From Flavobacterium sp. UBA6721 (GTDB taxonomy: Bacteria; Bacteroidota; Bacteroidia; Flavobacteriales; Flavobacteriaceae): 64,000 bases of DNA. A program made the translations under genes and the position numbers. Shown in pieces: positions 9,408 to 19,123 of the stretch; the stretch's first letter is position 1, and each line of letters begins with the position of its first letter. Below the pieces are notes generated by a model that saw only the letters and a program-made list of their open reading frames with translations, searched no databases and was not told where the DNA came from. Location: NCBI GenBank assembly GCA_002454195.1, contig DKIJ01000013.1, forward strand, positions 21,182 to 85,181. Direction: 5' to 3'.

Positions 9408-10763
9408 CTAAAATTCAAACTCCTGCCCCATTAACGGAATTGAACATTTAAATCCGTATTGTTCTGTCATCTTAATTCGTAATTCGTCTGCAGCGTTTGA
9501 TTCACCATGAACTAAAAATACTTTTTGAGGTCTGTTTTTCAATTCCGATAGCCAATCCAATAAATCAGCTTGATCCCCATGAGCAGAAAACCCTTTTATT
9601 TCAACAATTTTAGCTCTCACTTTATAATATTCGCCAAAAATCTTAATAGACTTCGCTCCTTCAATTAATTTTCTACCTCGGGTTCCTTCTGCTTGATAAC
9701 CTACAATTAAAATTGTTGTCTCAGCTATCCCTATATAATTTTCTAAATAACTTAAAACTCTGCCTCCTGTAATCATTCCGCTTGCAGCAATAACCACCTT
9801 TGGTCCTTTATGATTAATCGCTGCTAAAGTTTCTTCATAATCAGAATTAATCACAAACATTTTACTCATTTCCCGACAATCGTCAAGACTTAGTTTATGC
9901 CAATTGGTATTATTAAAAAAAACTTCAAAAGCCCCTACTCCCATTGGCGAATCAACAACAAAAGGAATATCAGGCAACCTTCCTTCTTTCTTCAATTCCC
10001 AAAGTAAAAACATAATACTTTGAGCCCTTTCTACAGCAAAACTTGGAATAATAACCGTTCCTCCTTTTTTGTACGTTTCTTTGATATGAGTGACTAATTC
10101 TAATTTTGGGTCGTTATCTGGATGCAATCGATCACCATAGGTGCTTTCTAGAAAAACCAAATCAGCCTTTTGGGGCTTCACAGGTGGATGCAATAAAACA
10201 TCATTATTGCGTCCGATATCTCCCGAAAACACTAGCGTTTTCCCTTCTACCTGAACACTGATACTACAGGCCCCTATGATATGTCCTGCCAAAAAATAAG
10301 TAGCTTCTATTCCTCCTCCCAAATTCAAAATCGTATCAGGTGCAACAACAGTGAGTAATGGAAATACTTTTTTAGCCTGATCCACAGTATACAATGGTTC
10401 GGCAATTTCATATTTTGAAGAATTTTTCTGATTGGCTTTCAAAGCATCTTCTTCTTGAATTTTGGCACTATCGATTAAAATTAATTTGGTAATTTCTAAG
10501 GTGGGAGCTGTACAATAAATTTTACCCGTAAATCCTTGTTCAACTAATCTGGGCAACCAACCACAATGATCTAAATGTCCATGAGTTAATAAAACGAAGT
10601 CAATGGTTGATGCCAAAACTGGAATGGGTGCCCAATTCAATTCGCGCAAAGGTTTAATTCCTTGAAACAATCCACAATCGACTAAAAAACGAACTTCATC
10701 AGTTTCAACTAAAGTTTTAGAACCTGTTACAGTCCCAGCGGCTCCTATAAATTTAATTTTCAT
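9408..10763 (-). CDS. Metallo-beta-lactamase/beta-CASP RNA-processing hydrolase
   Basis: A 451-aa two-metal hydrolase of the beta-CASP group (CPSF/RNase J-like), predicted to cut RNA in the cytoplasm. Visible motifs: GAAGTVTGSK near the start, the metal site HGHLDHCGWLPRL (HxHxDH), FLAGHIIGACS, FSGDIGRN, the beta-CASP block ESTYGDRLHP with IPSFAVERAQ, and the C-terminal KGFSAHGDQADLLDWL and VHGES. Start chosen at 10763 (MKIKFIGAAG); the longer frame overlaps the upstream gene. The ATP-cone nuclease lies 16 bp upstream and is probably co-transcribed. Confidence 0.88.
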   Translation of the reverse strand: MKIKFIGAAGTVTGSKTLVETDEVRFLVDCGLFQGIKPLRELNWAPIPVLASTIDFVLLTHGHLDHCGWLPRLVEQGFTGKIYCTAPTLEITKLILIDSAKIQEEDALKANQKNSSKYEIAEPLYTVDQAKKVFPLLTVVAPDTILNLGGGIEATYFLAGHIIGACSISVQVEGKTLVFSGDIGRNNDVLLHPPVKPQKADLVFLESTYGDRLHPDNDPKLELVTHIKETYKKGGTVIIPSFAVERAQSIMFLLWELKKEGRLPDIPFVVDSPMGVGAFEVFFNNTNWHKLSLDDCREMSKMFVINSDYEETLAAINHKGPKVVIAASGMITGGRVLSYLENYIGIAETTILIVGYQAEGTRGRKLIEGAKSIKIFGEYYKVRAKIVEIKGFSAHGDQADLLDWLSELKNRPQKVFLVHGESNAADELRIKMTEQYGFKCSIPLMGQEFEF

Positions 10764-10779
10764 AATGTGATTTTTTCCA

Positions 10780-11610
10780 TTAATAACATTTACACAAATC
10801 AGCAACTTCTTTCAACACATTGTTAATTCGCCCAGAAATAATTCCTATTTCTTTTAAATCAACTTTATTCCCTATCAATTCCTTGACTAGTATAATATCC
10901 AGTAATAATAATTTTTCTTTTTCAGCCTTGGTTAATGTTGTCAAACAAGTAACAGGATACAAACAATCGTGGTTATTTCTGGATTTTAAACTTCGTTTTT
11001 CTGGATAATCCCAACTCAACAAATTAATCCCAGAACACTCCGCAAAAGCAATTGCATCGGCTGTAAAGCGAGTATTGGTTACAATCCAACAATTGGAAAT
11101 TTTTTCTTTAGTTGAAAATAAAGTAAAACCTTTATGCCTTAAATCATTAAATCGAGAAAAAACATACAAGGGCACTTTTACATCAGATGCTGAATCTCTA
11201 CCTCCATGAAATTTACATTCTACCATCGAAACTACATTGTTCTTTTTTATCAATATATCCACCTCATGCATCACACAATTGCCTTGTAAAACTACATTAG
11301 TCTTGGTTTCATACTTTTCAGCTTCAAAAAGTCGGGCAATATATTTTTCAAAATAAAATCCTTCTGGACCTAACATTTCTATTGCTGCTCTAAGATTGTA
11401 TCGGGCAGCATGCGAATTAGTATGTTTTTTTAAAAGAGCAAATGCTTTCTTGTAAATATTTTTAGTCGAAATACCATCGTAAATCTCATTACTAATTTCT
11501 TTCATAATGGATTCAGCTGTAAATACATCTGCACCTGATTTCAAAAGAGAGCTTGTAAGTTTATCCGGATTAAAATCGACTACTGCACCTGAATGCTTAA
11601 CTATTTTCAT
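10780..11610 (-). CDS. ATP-cone domain fused to PD-(D/E)xK nuclease
   Basis: A 276-aa protein with two parts. The N-terminal ~85 residues (KIVKHSGAVVDFNPDKLTSSL through SHAARYNLRAAIEML) form an ATP-cone, the nucleotide-sensing fold of NrdR and class I/III ribonucleotide reductases. The C-terminal part has a restriction-endonuclease-like core: HEVDIL (Asp near 118) and VECKFH (Glu131-x-Lys133), then a Mrr-like tail. This suggests a nuclease controlled by ATP/dATP; substrate unknown. Start taken at ATG 11610 (MKIVKHSG). It precedes the beta-CASP hydrolase by 16 bp. Confidence 0.82.
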   Translation of the reverse strand: MKIVKHSGAVVDFNPDKLTSSLLKSGADVFTAESIMKEISNEIYDGISTKNIYKKAFALLKKHTNSHAARYNLRAAIEMLGPEGFYFEKYIARLFEAEKYETKTNVVLQGNCVMHEVDILIKKNNVVSMVECKFHGGRDSASDVKVPLYVFSRFNDLRHKGFTLFSTKEKISNCWIVTNTRFTADAIAFAECSGINLLSWDYPEKRSLKSRNNHDCLYPVTCLTTLTKAEKEKLLLLDIILVKELIGNKVDLKEIGIISGRINNVLKEVADLCKCY

Positions 11611-11667
11611 ATCGCTATAATTTCTTATTAACCAACCCAATAACTTACTTAAAGTTACACAATTAAA

Positions 11668-12111
11668 TTAAGAATTTCGCTTTTGAAAATAAAATCCAGG
11701 AATAAAAAGTAAAACAAAAATAGGCTGAATCAGAAACCTTCGAACATAAAAAAGCAGTAAATTATTTTCAGAACCATAAATATGGATAACTAAAAACATT
11801 GTTATCAGTAACAAAACGAAGGCTATTGAATATAAAAAAACCGAAAACCGAATCATCATTCGATCTTTGAAAATAACATAAATTAATCCTAATGAAATTC
11901 CCGTATTCAAACTATATCGAAACAATAAATTTAGAATTAACTTAAAAGTATCAAACTCGGGCAATGGTAAATTATTAAAATCGCTTTTAAAATAGTCAAA
12001 GAACGGATCATAAAACAGGATATTTTCATAAAATCGTACCAAAACAAAACAAAGCAATAAGCTGAAAGCAACAAACAACCTTACTACTATTGGAAAATAT
12101 TTATTTTGCAT
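11668..12111 (-). CDS. Exosortase F-associated membrane protein
   Basis: A 147-aa protein with about four hydrophobic helices and no catalytic motif. Its start overlaps the end of the exosortase gene by 11 bp, so the two are translationally coupled. Size, topology and position match the Flavobacteria protein that always follows exosortase F. Its role in that system is unknown; a chaperone or partner subunit is an inference from linkage. Confidence 0.75.
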   Translation of the reverse strand: MQNKYFPIVVRLFVAFSLLLCFVLVRFYENILFYDPFFDYFKSDFNNLPLPEFDTFKLILNLLFRYSLNTGISLGLIYVIFKDRMMIRFSVFLYSIAFVLLLITMFLVIHIYGSENNLLLFYVRRFLIQPIFVLLFIPGFYFQKRNS

Positions 12112-12637
12112 ACAAAGAAAATTTATTGACCCAAACTACCCACAAAACAAAAACTACCCCATAAATAAAAAGAGGAAAAACAACATCATGCAAAATAGTT
12201 TTATGTTGAGGCAACCAATACAAAGCAGAACACAATAATGCAATTCGAACCACATTTAGAGCATAAATAAAAATACTTCCTCCTAAAACATACAACAAAG
12301 TTGGTTTTAATTTACCCGAAAAAGCAACAATAAATGAAACAAATAAGATAATTACACTTACAGAATTACACCCTTCAATCATTTTAGCAACCACTAACTG
12401 ATTGTATTCCAATAAAATTAAAGCTTTTTTAGGAGTATTTAGAACCAAAAAATCAACTTGAAAAAACCGAAGTAATTGTTCGGTATTATGAGCTACAAAA
12501 CGAGTAACAACATCTACCGAATCGACATCATAACTAGACAAATAGGCTTGATAAACCAACGTTAAAACCAGATAAGTCAAGAAAAACTTGGTCAAAAAAA
12601 TCAAAAAGGGACGATATAGAATGAGGTATTTTTTCAA
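12101..12637 (-). CDS. xrtF: Exosortase F (transpeptidase-like membrane protease)
   Basis: A 178-aa polytopic membrane protein of the exosortase/archaeosortase family, which cleaves C-terminal sorting tags of secreted proteins. The three catalytic residues are in place: Cys90 in MIEGCNSVSV, Arg131 in NVVRIALLC and His150 in ILHDVVFP. I chose the TTG at 12637 (MKKYLILYRPFLIF): the in-frame TTG at 12655 lies inside a -7 promoter box, and there is no ATG nearby. No clear substrate with a short C-terminal tripartite tag is encoded next to it. Overlaps its partner gene by 11 bp. Confidence 0.85.
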   Translation of the reverse strand: MKKYLILYRPFLIFLTKFFLTYLVLTLVYQAYLSSYDVDSVDVVTRFVAHNTEQLLRFFQVDFLVLNTPKKALILLEYNQLVVAKMIEGCNSVSVIILFVSFIVAFSGKLKPTLLYVLGGSIFIYALNVVRIALLCSALYWLPQHKTILHDVVFPLFIYGVVFVLWVVWVNKFSLYAK

Positions 12638-12652
12638 GTTTATGATTTTTAT

Positions 12653-12660
12653 CAAAATTA
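12653..12660 (-). promoter_or_regulatory. -7 promoter box of the exosortase F operon
   Basis: TAATTTTG on the minus strand matches TAnnTTTG. It overlaps the upstream in-frame TTG of the exosortase gene and so supports the downstream TTG start. Confidence 0.45.
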
Positions 12661-12686
12661 TAACTTTTTCAAATGCTATTTTGAAA

Positions 12687-12694
12687 TACTTTTG
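12687..12694 (+). promoter_or_regulatory. -7 promoter box of the GAF/fRMsr gene
   Basis: TACTTTTG matches TAnnTTTG 20 bp before the ATG. No good TTG lies 19-21 bp upstream, so only the -7 half is convincing. Confidence 0.45.
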
Positions 12695-12714
12695 TCATAA
12701 TCAAAAACTAAAAA

Positions 12715-13170
12715 ATGGATTTTTCAAAACTACATCCTAATGTAATTTCAATTATTGAAAACAAAATGCTTAAAAGAGACGAAAAACTTTTAGCTATTTG
12801 TGAATTATTAAATCAAAATGTACCCTATTATAACTGGGTAGGGTTCTATTTTGCCAATCATGAAACACAAACACTACATTTAGGCCCTTACGTAGGCGCA
12901 CCAACTGACCATAAGGTTATCCCTTTTGGAAAAGGGATTTGCGGTCAAGTTGCAGTTTCTAACAATAACTTTGTTGTTCCCGATGTCTCCGCACAGGACA
13001 ATTACATCGCCTGTAGTTTTACCGTAAAATCAGAAATTGTGGTTCCTTTATTTGTAAACGGAATAAACATAGGACAAATCGACATTGACAGCCATGAAAT
13101 AGATCCTTTTACATCTGAAGATGAACGTTTCTTAGAATTTGTAAATCAACAAGTAGCTCAATTATTTTAA
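12715..13170 (+). CDS. msrC: Free methionine-(R)-sulfoxide reductase (GAF domain)
   Basis: A 151-aa single GAF-domain enzyme predicted to reduce free Met-(R)-sulfoxide in the cytoplasm with thioredoxin. Family segments include NWVGFYF, HLGPYVGAP, FGKGICGQVA with Cys76 and YIACSFTVKSEIVVP with Cys100; the 24-residue spacing of these two equals that of the catalytic pair in Escherichia coli fRMsr as I remember it. The third Cys of the E. coli enzyme appears replaced (His66 region), so resolution must rely on the pair. It is divergent from the exosortase operon. Confidence 0.85.
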   Translation: MDFSKLHPNVISIIENKMLKRDEKLLAICELLNQNVPYYNWVGFYFANHETQTLHLGPYVGAPTDHKVIPFGKGICGQVAVSNNNFVVPDVSAQDNYIACSFTVKSEIVVPLFVNGINIGQIDIDSHEIDPFTSEDERFLEFVNQQVAQLF

Positions 13171-13195
13171 AAAGTTAAATTAACAACTGCAAATA

Positions 13196-13225
13196 TTGCC
13201 GATTCAAAATAAAGTATTACTTTTG
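13196..13225 (+). promoter_or_regulatory. Promoter of rpsO
   Basis: TTG (13196-13198), exactly 19 bp, then TACTTTTG (13218-13225): a full match to the Bacteroidetes primary-sigma promoter TTG-N19-TAnnTTTG. It lies 56 bp before the S15 start codon. Confidence 0.75.
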
Positions 13226-13281
13226 CTGCCGTCTTACAATAAATGTACGACATACATAAAAATCATTTAAATAATATTAGC

Positions 13282-13551
13282 ATGTATTTAACTAAAGAAG
13301 GAAAAGCGGAAATTTTCGCTCAACACGGAGGAAAAGCAGAAAACACTGGTTCTGCAGAAGGACAAATCGCTTTGTTCTCATTCAGAATCAACCACTTGAC
13401 TGAGCACTTAAAAAGAAATCGTCACGATTACAACACTGAGCGTTCACTAGTGAAATTAGTAGGTAAAAGAAGATCTTTGCTTGACTACTTGAAAAAGAAA
13501 GATATCAACAGATATCGTGAAATCATCAAAGTATTGGGTATCAGAAAATAA
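13282..13551 (+). CDS. rpsO: 30S ribosomal protein S15
   Basis: An 89-aa primary rRNA-binding protein of the small subunit platform. Characteristic stretches are GSAEGQIALFSFRINHLTEHL, the RHDYNTERSLVKLVGKRRSLL block and YLKKKDINRYREIIKVLGIR. I used the ATG at 13282 (MYLTKEGKAEIF), giving the standard 89 residues; the upstream ATG adds 13 atypical residues. It has its own strong promoter and terminator and precedes pnp, the classic rpsO-pnp neighbourhood. Confidence 0.96.
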   Translation: MYLTKEGKAEIFAQHGGKAENTGSAEGQIALFSFRINHLTEHLKRNRHDYNTERSLVKLVGKRRSLLDYLKKKDINRYREIIKVLGIRK

Positions 13552-13556
13552 TCAAT

Positions 13557-13595
13557 ACAAAAAAGAGGTGCGCAAGTACCTCTTTTTGTTTTTTA
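13557..13595 (+). terminator. Terminator after rpsO
   Basis: Stem AAAAAGAGGT / ACCTCTTTTT with loop GCGCAAGT, followed by GTTTTTT. It separates rpsO from pnp. Confidence 0.85.
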
Positions 13596-13830
13596 AAATA
13601 TTTCAATAATTCTCATCCAGAATTATTTTAAAACCATTAAGAAATTAAGAAAGTTAAGATTTAAAAAACTTAATAAAACTAAATTGCTTAATTGTAAATA
13701 AAAAAACCTTAATCGTTTATTTAATATTTTTAAGGTTCAAACAATAAAAAAAAGTTTGGTTTTTCATTGGACACAACAACTACAACAACACAACTATCGT
13801 CCGTAGTATAACCAAAACAAAGGAAAATTT

Positions 13831-15975
13831 ATGATTCCACAAGTAAAACAAGAAATTATCGATTTAGGAGATGGAAGAAGCATCTCAATCGAAACTGGTA
13901 AATTAGCCAAACAAGCTGACGGTTCAGTAGTAGTGCGTTTAGGAAACTGTATGTTGCTTGCAACTGCAGTATCTGCAAGAACTGCTAACCCAGGTGTTGA
14001 CTTTTTACCATTAACGGTAGATTACCGTGAAAAATTTGCTGCAGCAGGTCGTTTCCCTGGAGGTTTCTTCAAAAGAGAAGCACGTCCAAGCGACAGCGAA
14101 GTATTAACAATGCGTTTAGTTGACCGTGTATTACGTCCACTTTTCCCAGATGATTACCACGCTGAAACTCAGGTAATGATTCAGTTAATGTCTCATGACG
14201 ACAACGTTATACCAGACGCTTTAGCTGGATTAGCAGCATCAGCAGCATTAGCTGTATCTGATATTCCATTTTACAATTTAATTTCTGAAGTACGTGTTGC
14301 ACGTATTGATGGTAAATTGGTTATCAACCCTAGCAGAGCAGAATTAGAAAAATCAGACATCGATATGATGATTGGGGCTTCTATGGATTCTGTTGCGATG
14401 GTAGAAGGTGAAATGAAAGAGATTTCAGAAGCCGAAATGATTGAAGCAATTAAATTTGCTCACGAAGCGATCAAAGTTCAAATTCTTGCGCAACAACGTT
14501 TAAGAGCTGCATTAGGAAATCCTGAATACAGAACTTACGAAGGTGAAGTAGAAGACGAAGCAGTTTACGCAAAAGTAAAAGCGGCCGCTTATGACAAATG
14601 CTATGCAATTGCTCAGGAAGCTTCAGGAAAAAGCGAAAGAGGAGAAAAATTTGCTGCTGTAAAAGAAGAAGCAAAAGCTCTATTTACAGAAGAAGAATAT
14701 GCTGAAAATGCTGACTTAGCAGGATTAGTTGGCAAATATTTCTACAAAACAAATAAAGAAGCGGTTCGTAACGTAATCCTTGAAAAAGGACTTCGTTTAG
14801 ACGGTAGAAAAACAACAGAAATCAGACCAATCTGGTGCGAAACGGATTACTTACCATCAGTTCATGGTTCTTCTTTATTTACACGTGGAGAAACTCAGGC
14901 TTTAGCCACTGTTACTCTTGGAACTTCAAGAGAGGCTAACCAAATTGACTCTCCATCTGAACAAGGAGAAGAAAAATTCTACTTACACTACAACTTCCCT
15001 CCATTCTCAACTGGTGAAGCTAAACCTTTAAGAGGAACTTCAAGAAGAGAGGTTGGACACGGAAACTTAGCACAACGTGCTTTAAAAAATATGATTCCTG
15101 CAGATTGCCCTTACACCATCCGTGTGGTTTCTGAAGTATTAGAATCGAATGGTTCATCTTCTATGGCTACCGTATGTGCAGGAACAATGGCATTAATGGA
15201 TGCTGGAGTTCAAATGGTTAAACCAGTTTCTGGAATTGCAATGGGATTAATCACTGACGGAGAAAAATTCGCAGTATTATCAGATATCTTAGGAGATGAA
15301 GATCACTTAGGAGATATGGACTTTAAAGTAACCGGAACTGCAGACGGTATTACGGCTTGCCAAATGGACATCAAAATCGAAGGATTGCGTTATGACATTA
15401 TGGAACAAGCTTTAGCTCAAGCTCGTGATGGACGTTTACACATTTTAGGAAAATTAACTGAAACTATCGCTGCTCCTAGAGAAGATGTTAAGGCTCATGC
15501 TCCTAAAATCATCACTAGAACTATCCCTGGAAGTTACATTGGAGCATTAATAGGACCTGGTGGAAAAGTGATTCAAGATTTACAAAAAGCAACAGGTACT
15601 ACTATCGTTATTAACGAAGTAGACGAACAAGGTGTAGTTGAAATTTTAGGAACTGATCCAGCTGGAATTAAAGCGGTATTAGCTAAAATTGACTCCATCA
15701 CTTTCAAACCTCAAATGGGTGAAGCTTACGAAGTAAAAGTAGTTAAAATGCTAGATTTTGGTGCGGTTGTAGAATATACTGCTGCTCCAGGAAACGAAGT
15801 TTTATTACACGTATCTGAGTTGGCTTGGGAACGTACCGAAAACGTTGCTGATGTAGTTAAAATGGGCGATGTATTCCAAGTAAAATACTTAGGAATCGAC
15901 CCTAAAACTAAAAAAGAGAAAGTGTCTAAAAAAGCACTTGTACCTCGTCCTCCACGTGAGGCTAAACAAGAGTAA
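13831..15975 (+). CDS. pnp: Polyribonucleotide nucleotidyltransferase (PNPase)
   Basis: A 714-aa exoribonuclease that degrades RNA 3'-5' by phosphorolysis, working as a ring-shaped trimer. The domain order is normal: first RNase PH domain (about 1-145), helical linker, second RNase PH domain (about 310-540, with the phosphate/catalytic region [11 protein letters not shown] and [18 protein letters not shown]), KH domain ([20 protein letters not shown], about 567-586) and a C-terminal S1 domain (about 630-700). The ATG at 13831 follows the AT-rich spacer after rpsO and the gene ends at its own terminator. Confidence 0.97.
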   Translation: MIPQVKQEIIDLGDGRSISIETGKLAKQADGSVVVRLGNCMLLATAVSARTANPGVDFLPLTVDYREKFAAAGRFPGGFFKREARPSDSEVLTMRLVDRVLRPLFPDDYHAETQVMIQLMSHDDNVIPDALAGLAASAALAVSDIPFYNLISEVRVARIDGKLVINPSRAELEKSDIDMMIGASMDSVAMVEGEMKEISEAEMIEAIKFAHEAIKVQILAQQRLRAALGNPEYRTYEGEVEDEAVYAKVKAAAYDKCYAIAQEASGKSERGEKFAAVKEEAKALFTEEEYAENADLAGLVGKYFYKTNKEAVRNVILEKGLRLDGRKTTEIRPIWCETDYLPSVHGSSLFTRGETQALATVTLGTSREANQIDSPSEQGEEKFYLHYNFPPFSTGEAKPLRGTSRREVGHGNLAQRALKNMIPADCPYTIRVVSEVLESNGSSSMATVCAGTMALMDAGVQMVKPVSGIAMGLITDGEKFAVLSDILGDEDHLGDMDFKVTGTADGITACQMDIKIEGLRYDIMEQALAQARDGRLHILGKLTETIAAPREDVKAHAPKIITRTIPGSYIGALIGPGGKVIQDLQKATGTTIVINEVDEQGVVEILGTDPAGIKAVLAKIDSITFKPQMGEAYEVKVVKMLDFGAVVEYTAAPGNEVLLHVSELAWERTENVADVVKMGDVFQVKYLGIDPKTKKEKVSKKALVPRPPREAKQE

Positions 15976-16007
15976 TCAGATCTTAGTTTACTAAAGGTTT
16001 ATTATAG

Positions 16008-16041
16008 GAAACCCGTTCGCCCTGACGAACGGGTTTTTTTT
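16008..16041 (+). terminator. Terminator after pnp
   Basis: Stem AACCCGTTCG / CGAACGGGTT with loop CCCTGA and eight T residues following. Confidence 0.9.
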
Positions 16042-16126
16042 GATTAAAAAGTGACAATTATTTTTTTAGCTATAATTCTCATAAAAAACATATCTTTATT
16101 GTTTTTAATCTTAAAAAATACTCACT

Positions 16127-16519
16127 ATGCCTTTAAAAGTTGTTCAAATCTCACAAATAAACCAAGTGCCTTTTATTATTTCAAATGCAAATGAGGCCAG
16201 TTATCCATTATCACCTTTAGTATCTACCAATTTATTCACTCCGGCAAATGGCGACCAAATTTTAAAAATCAGAGTCACACTTTACATTGATGCTGCCGAT
16301 AAAGAATTACCTTGGGTAGAACCTAATCCAGAAGAAATTGACAATTCATTGCAATTGTATTTTGATTACAACTATCAAGAAGAAAAACCAGTAAGTTTAA
16401 ATGTTTGGTATATGGAGTTGGATTACTCCTCTGACAACTTAACAGAAATAACAAGTATTACATCGTATTTAAAAGATATTGATCCAGAAACTTCTAAGGG
16501 AACCACAACAAAAATATAA
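16127..16519 (+). CDS. Hypothetical protein (130 aa)
   Basis: A 130-aa soluble acidic protein with no signal peptide, no membrane segment and no family I recognise. It is rich in beta-type sequence (QILKIRVTLYIDAADKELPW, SLQLYFDYNY, SLNVWYMELDY). It starts 86 bp after the pnp terminator and ends 8 bp before the histidine kinase gene, so it is likely the first gene of that signalling operon. Whether it is sensed, secreted or regulates the pair cannot be said. Confidence 0.65.
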   Translation: MPLKVVQISQINQVPFIISNANEASYPLSPLVSTNLFTPANGDQILKIRVTLYIDAADKELPWVEPNPEEIDNSLQLYFDYNYQEEKPVSLNVWYMELDYSSDNLTEITSITSYLKDIDPETSKGTTTKI

Positions 16520-16527
16520 TTGAATTA

Positions 16528-18264
16528 ATGTTCAAAAAAAAACATTTTTTTATTTCTTTTCTATTGCTTTTTTCACTTGTTTCTTTTACACAGGGAAAAC
16601 CATATTCCAATACAACTGTAAAATATTTTTTTGAAAAAAAAGCAATAAAATTTAAATCTAAAACCAACTTCAGAAAAGCCCAATTCTTTTTCATGCAAAA
16701 GAATTGGGATTCTACTTTGGTATATTCAATGAAACAAATAAACACAGATAATAATAAAGAATTAGCTGATTATTGCCATTATTTTAGAAGTAACGCTTTC
16801 TATAATAAAAGCCTCTATAAAGAAAGTAAAAAAGAATCGCTATTAATGTCCGATGCCAAAGAAATCTATCCTTTAAAAAACATAATGTTAGGAAAGGCTT
16901 CTTTAGAATTAAGAGAATTTGAACAAGCACTTATATACTATAAAAAAGTAGAAAAATTACCAAAAATAGTAAATGTTTTATATAGTAATATTGATATATA
17001 TGAAGGGTTAGGCTTAACATATCTATTTCTTAATCAAATGAAAAAAGCTCAAGAATATCTTCATAAAAATTTAGCGTTAAGAAAAAAAGAAAAAAATATT
17101 GAAGGAATCTATTCAGCTTACACGATGGTTGCTAATTTATATTTCATGCAAGACAAAAATCAACTAGCTTATAATTATTTCAAAAAAGCATATTTCGTAA
17201 CTCAAAATATTAATGACTTTGAAAAAAAAGCAATTGCTGTAAAAAACATGTCTGTTGTCGAAGAATACAGAGGCAACTACAAACAAGCTTTAGTATATAG
17301 AAAAGAAACAGAACAATGGAAAGATTCCCTCAACAATCAAAACAAAATATGGGCTGTTGCTGATTTTGAGAAAAAATTTGCTGTCGCTCAAAAGCAAAAA
17401 CAAATTAAAGTTCTTAAAGTCGAAAACGAACTAAAAGCCACCCAAAGAAACGTATTTTTGTATTCCTCAATAATTTTATTAATTCTCATATTAATTGGAA
17501 CTTATCTTTATGCACAAAAAATAAAAAACGAAAAAATTATCCTTTTACAAAAAAACAAACTCAACGAACTTAATACCACTAAAGATCAATTATTTTCTAT
17601 TGTCAGTCATGATTTACGCTCTTCTGTCAATGCTTTAAAAACAAGTAATTCCAAACTAATAGAATCTTTAGAAAATAAAAACTACAATGAACTAGACCAA
17701 CTCCTACATACCAATAGTGGTATAGCTAACGGAGCTTATAGTTTGCTTGACAACCTATTACACTGGGCCTTATTACAAACCAAACAATTGTATTTTCATA
17801 AAGAATCTGTGCATTTGTATTCTATCGTACAACAAATTGAATACAACTACAAAGCCTTGCTATCAGACAAAGCCATTGTGTTTGAAAACAGGGTTTCTAA
17901 AAACAATTTCATCAACGTAGATTTGGATTCGCTCAAAATTATTCTTAGAAATTTACTCGATAATGCCATTAAATTTTCGAATGAAAAAGGTTTAATAAAA
18001 ATATACACCGAAGATACTGAAACAAACTTTTGTCGTTGTATAATTGAAGACAACGGTATCGGAATGAGCGCCAATACCATTAGCGAATTACTGAGCGATA
18101 GTGAATTATTGGCTAAGAAAAAAAACTCCGAAATAATAGGAACTGGTTTAGGTATGCAATTGTGCAAACAAATGGTTAAGAAAAATGGAGGTTCACTGAC
18201 TATAGAAAGCGAATTGAATAAAGGAACAAAAATGATACTTTTGTTACCTAAAATAAAAGCATAA
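16528..18264 (+). CDS. TPR-sensor histidine kinase
   Basis: A 578-aa membrane sensor kinase. The first ~22 residues form a signal peptide (ISFLLLFSLVSFTQG), followed by about 280 residues of periplasmic helical TPR-type repeats (such as EQALIYYKKVEKL and NQLAYNYFKKAYFV), a membrane helix (about 311-333), then a coiled linker and the kinase core. The phospho-accepting H-box is SIVSHDLRSSVNAL with His near 361; the ATPase part has NLLDNAIKFS (N box), EDNGIGM (G1) and GTGLGMQLCKQMV (G2). Its stop overlaps the start of the LytTR regulator by one base, so the two form a cognate pair. Confidence 0.9.
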   Translation: MFKKKHFFISFLLLFSLVSFTQGKPYSNTTVKYFFEKKAIKFKSKTNFRKAQFFFMQKNWDSTLVYSMKQINTDNNKELADYCHYFRSNAFYNKSLYKESKKESLLMSDAKEIYPLKNIMLGKASLELREFEQALIYYKKVEKLPKIVNVLYSNIDIYEGLGLTYLFLNQMKKAQEYLHKNLALRKKEKNIEGIYSAYTMVANLYFMQDKNQLAYNYFKKAYFVTQNINDFEKKAIAVKNMSVVEEYRGNYKQALVYRKETEQWKDSLNNQNKIWAVADFEKKFAVAQKQKQIKVLKVENELKATQRNVFLYSSIILLILILIGTYLYAQKIKNEKIILLQKNKLNELNTTKDQLFSIVSHDLRSSVNALKTSNSKLIESLENKNYNELDQLLHTNSGIANGAYSLLDNLLHWALLQTKQLYFHKESVHLYSIVQQIEYNYKALLSDKAIVFENRVSKNNFINVDLDSLKIILRNLLDNAIKFSNEKGLIKIYTEDTETNFCRCIIEDNGIGMSANTISELLSDSELLAKKKNSEIIGTGLGMQLCKQMVKKNGGSLTIESELNKGTKMILLLPKIKA

Positions 18265-19010
18265 TGGATCAAATAAATGTTCTCATCATAGAAGACACCC
18301 CAGCTCAAAGCGATGCTTTATCTAAAGTATTAGTAGCTAACAATTATAATGTGATAGGCATTGCCCCTACTTACACTGAAGCTTTAGATTTATTTTATAA
18401 AAACACTATTGATATCATTATAATTGATGTGTTTCTGGATGGCAAACCAGAAGGGATAACCTTTGCAGAAACCATTAATATCATTCCAAATGCGGCTAAA
18501 CCTTTTGTTTTTTTAACCAGTTCACAAGACCGCCAAATTTTTGAAAGAGCTAAATTAACCAAACCATTTAGTTTCTTAATGAAGCCTTTCAATGAACTTG
18601 AAATCCTATATGCAATAGAAATGGCTGTTGAAAAATTCTATGCCCAACCTAATATTTTTTTGAGTGAAGAACAAGACACTGTAATTAGCCAAGAATATCT
18701 CTTTATAAAAAAGAAAAAATCATTAAAAAAAGTGGCTCTAACCGATATCTTATATATCGAGGTCGAAAATCGCTATTGCAATATTATTACCGAAAAAGAA
18801 AAATTTGTAATTCAGATTTCTCTAACTAAAATATTAGAACTACTAGACAAAAACAAATTTATCCAAACCCACCGAAATTTCATCATCAATATCGATAAAA
18901 TAGAAGAAATTATACTAGCCGATAATCTTATTATAGTAAAAGGAAATCATAAAATAAATTTGAGTGACACCTACAAAGATTTCTTGAAAAAGATGAATAT
19001 CATATCTTAA
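18264..19010 (+). CDS. LytTR-family response regulator
   Basis: A 248-aa two-domain regulator. The receiver (1-125) has acidic pocket residues IIEDTPAQ, the phospho-acceptor Asp55 in IIIIDVFLDG, a Thr/Ser in FLTSSQD and Lys in SFLMKPFNE. The C-terminal LytTR DNA-binding domain (about 145-245) includes LFIKKKKSLKKVALTDILYI, ENRYCNIIT and FIQTHRNFIINIDKIEEI. TAATG overlap with the kinase gene shows coupled translation. Targets are unknown. Confidence 0.92.
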   Translation: MDQINVLIIEDTPAQSDALSKVLVANNYNVIGIAPTYTEALDLFYKNTIDIIIIDVFLDGKPEGITFAETINIIPNAAKPFVFLTSSQDRQIFERAKLTKPFSFLMKPFNELEILYAIEMAVEKFYAQPNIFLSEEQDTVISQEYLFIKKKKSLKKVALTDILYIEVENRYCNIITEKEKFVIQISLTKILELLDKNKFIQTHRNFIINIDKIEEIILADNLIIVKGNHKINLSDTYKDFLKKMNIIS

Positions 19011-19123
19011 AAAAAAACAACTACTCATAAAAGTCAATTCATGACATAAAAATACCCACTCATAACAATTTTTAAAATTCAGGTATTCAATTCAATTAGT
19101 TTTATCAAAAATAAAACGTCAAG

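Noticed and set aside
13704..13737. Riboswitch or autoregulatory structure in the rpsO-pnp spacer
   Set aside because: An AACCTTAA/TTAAGGTT dyad is present but it is short and AU-rich with a long loop; no known leader motif is recognisable.
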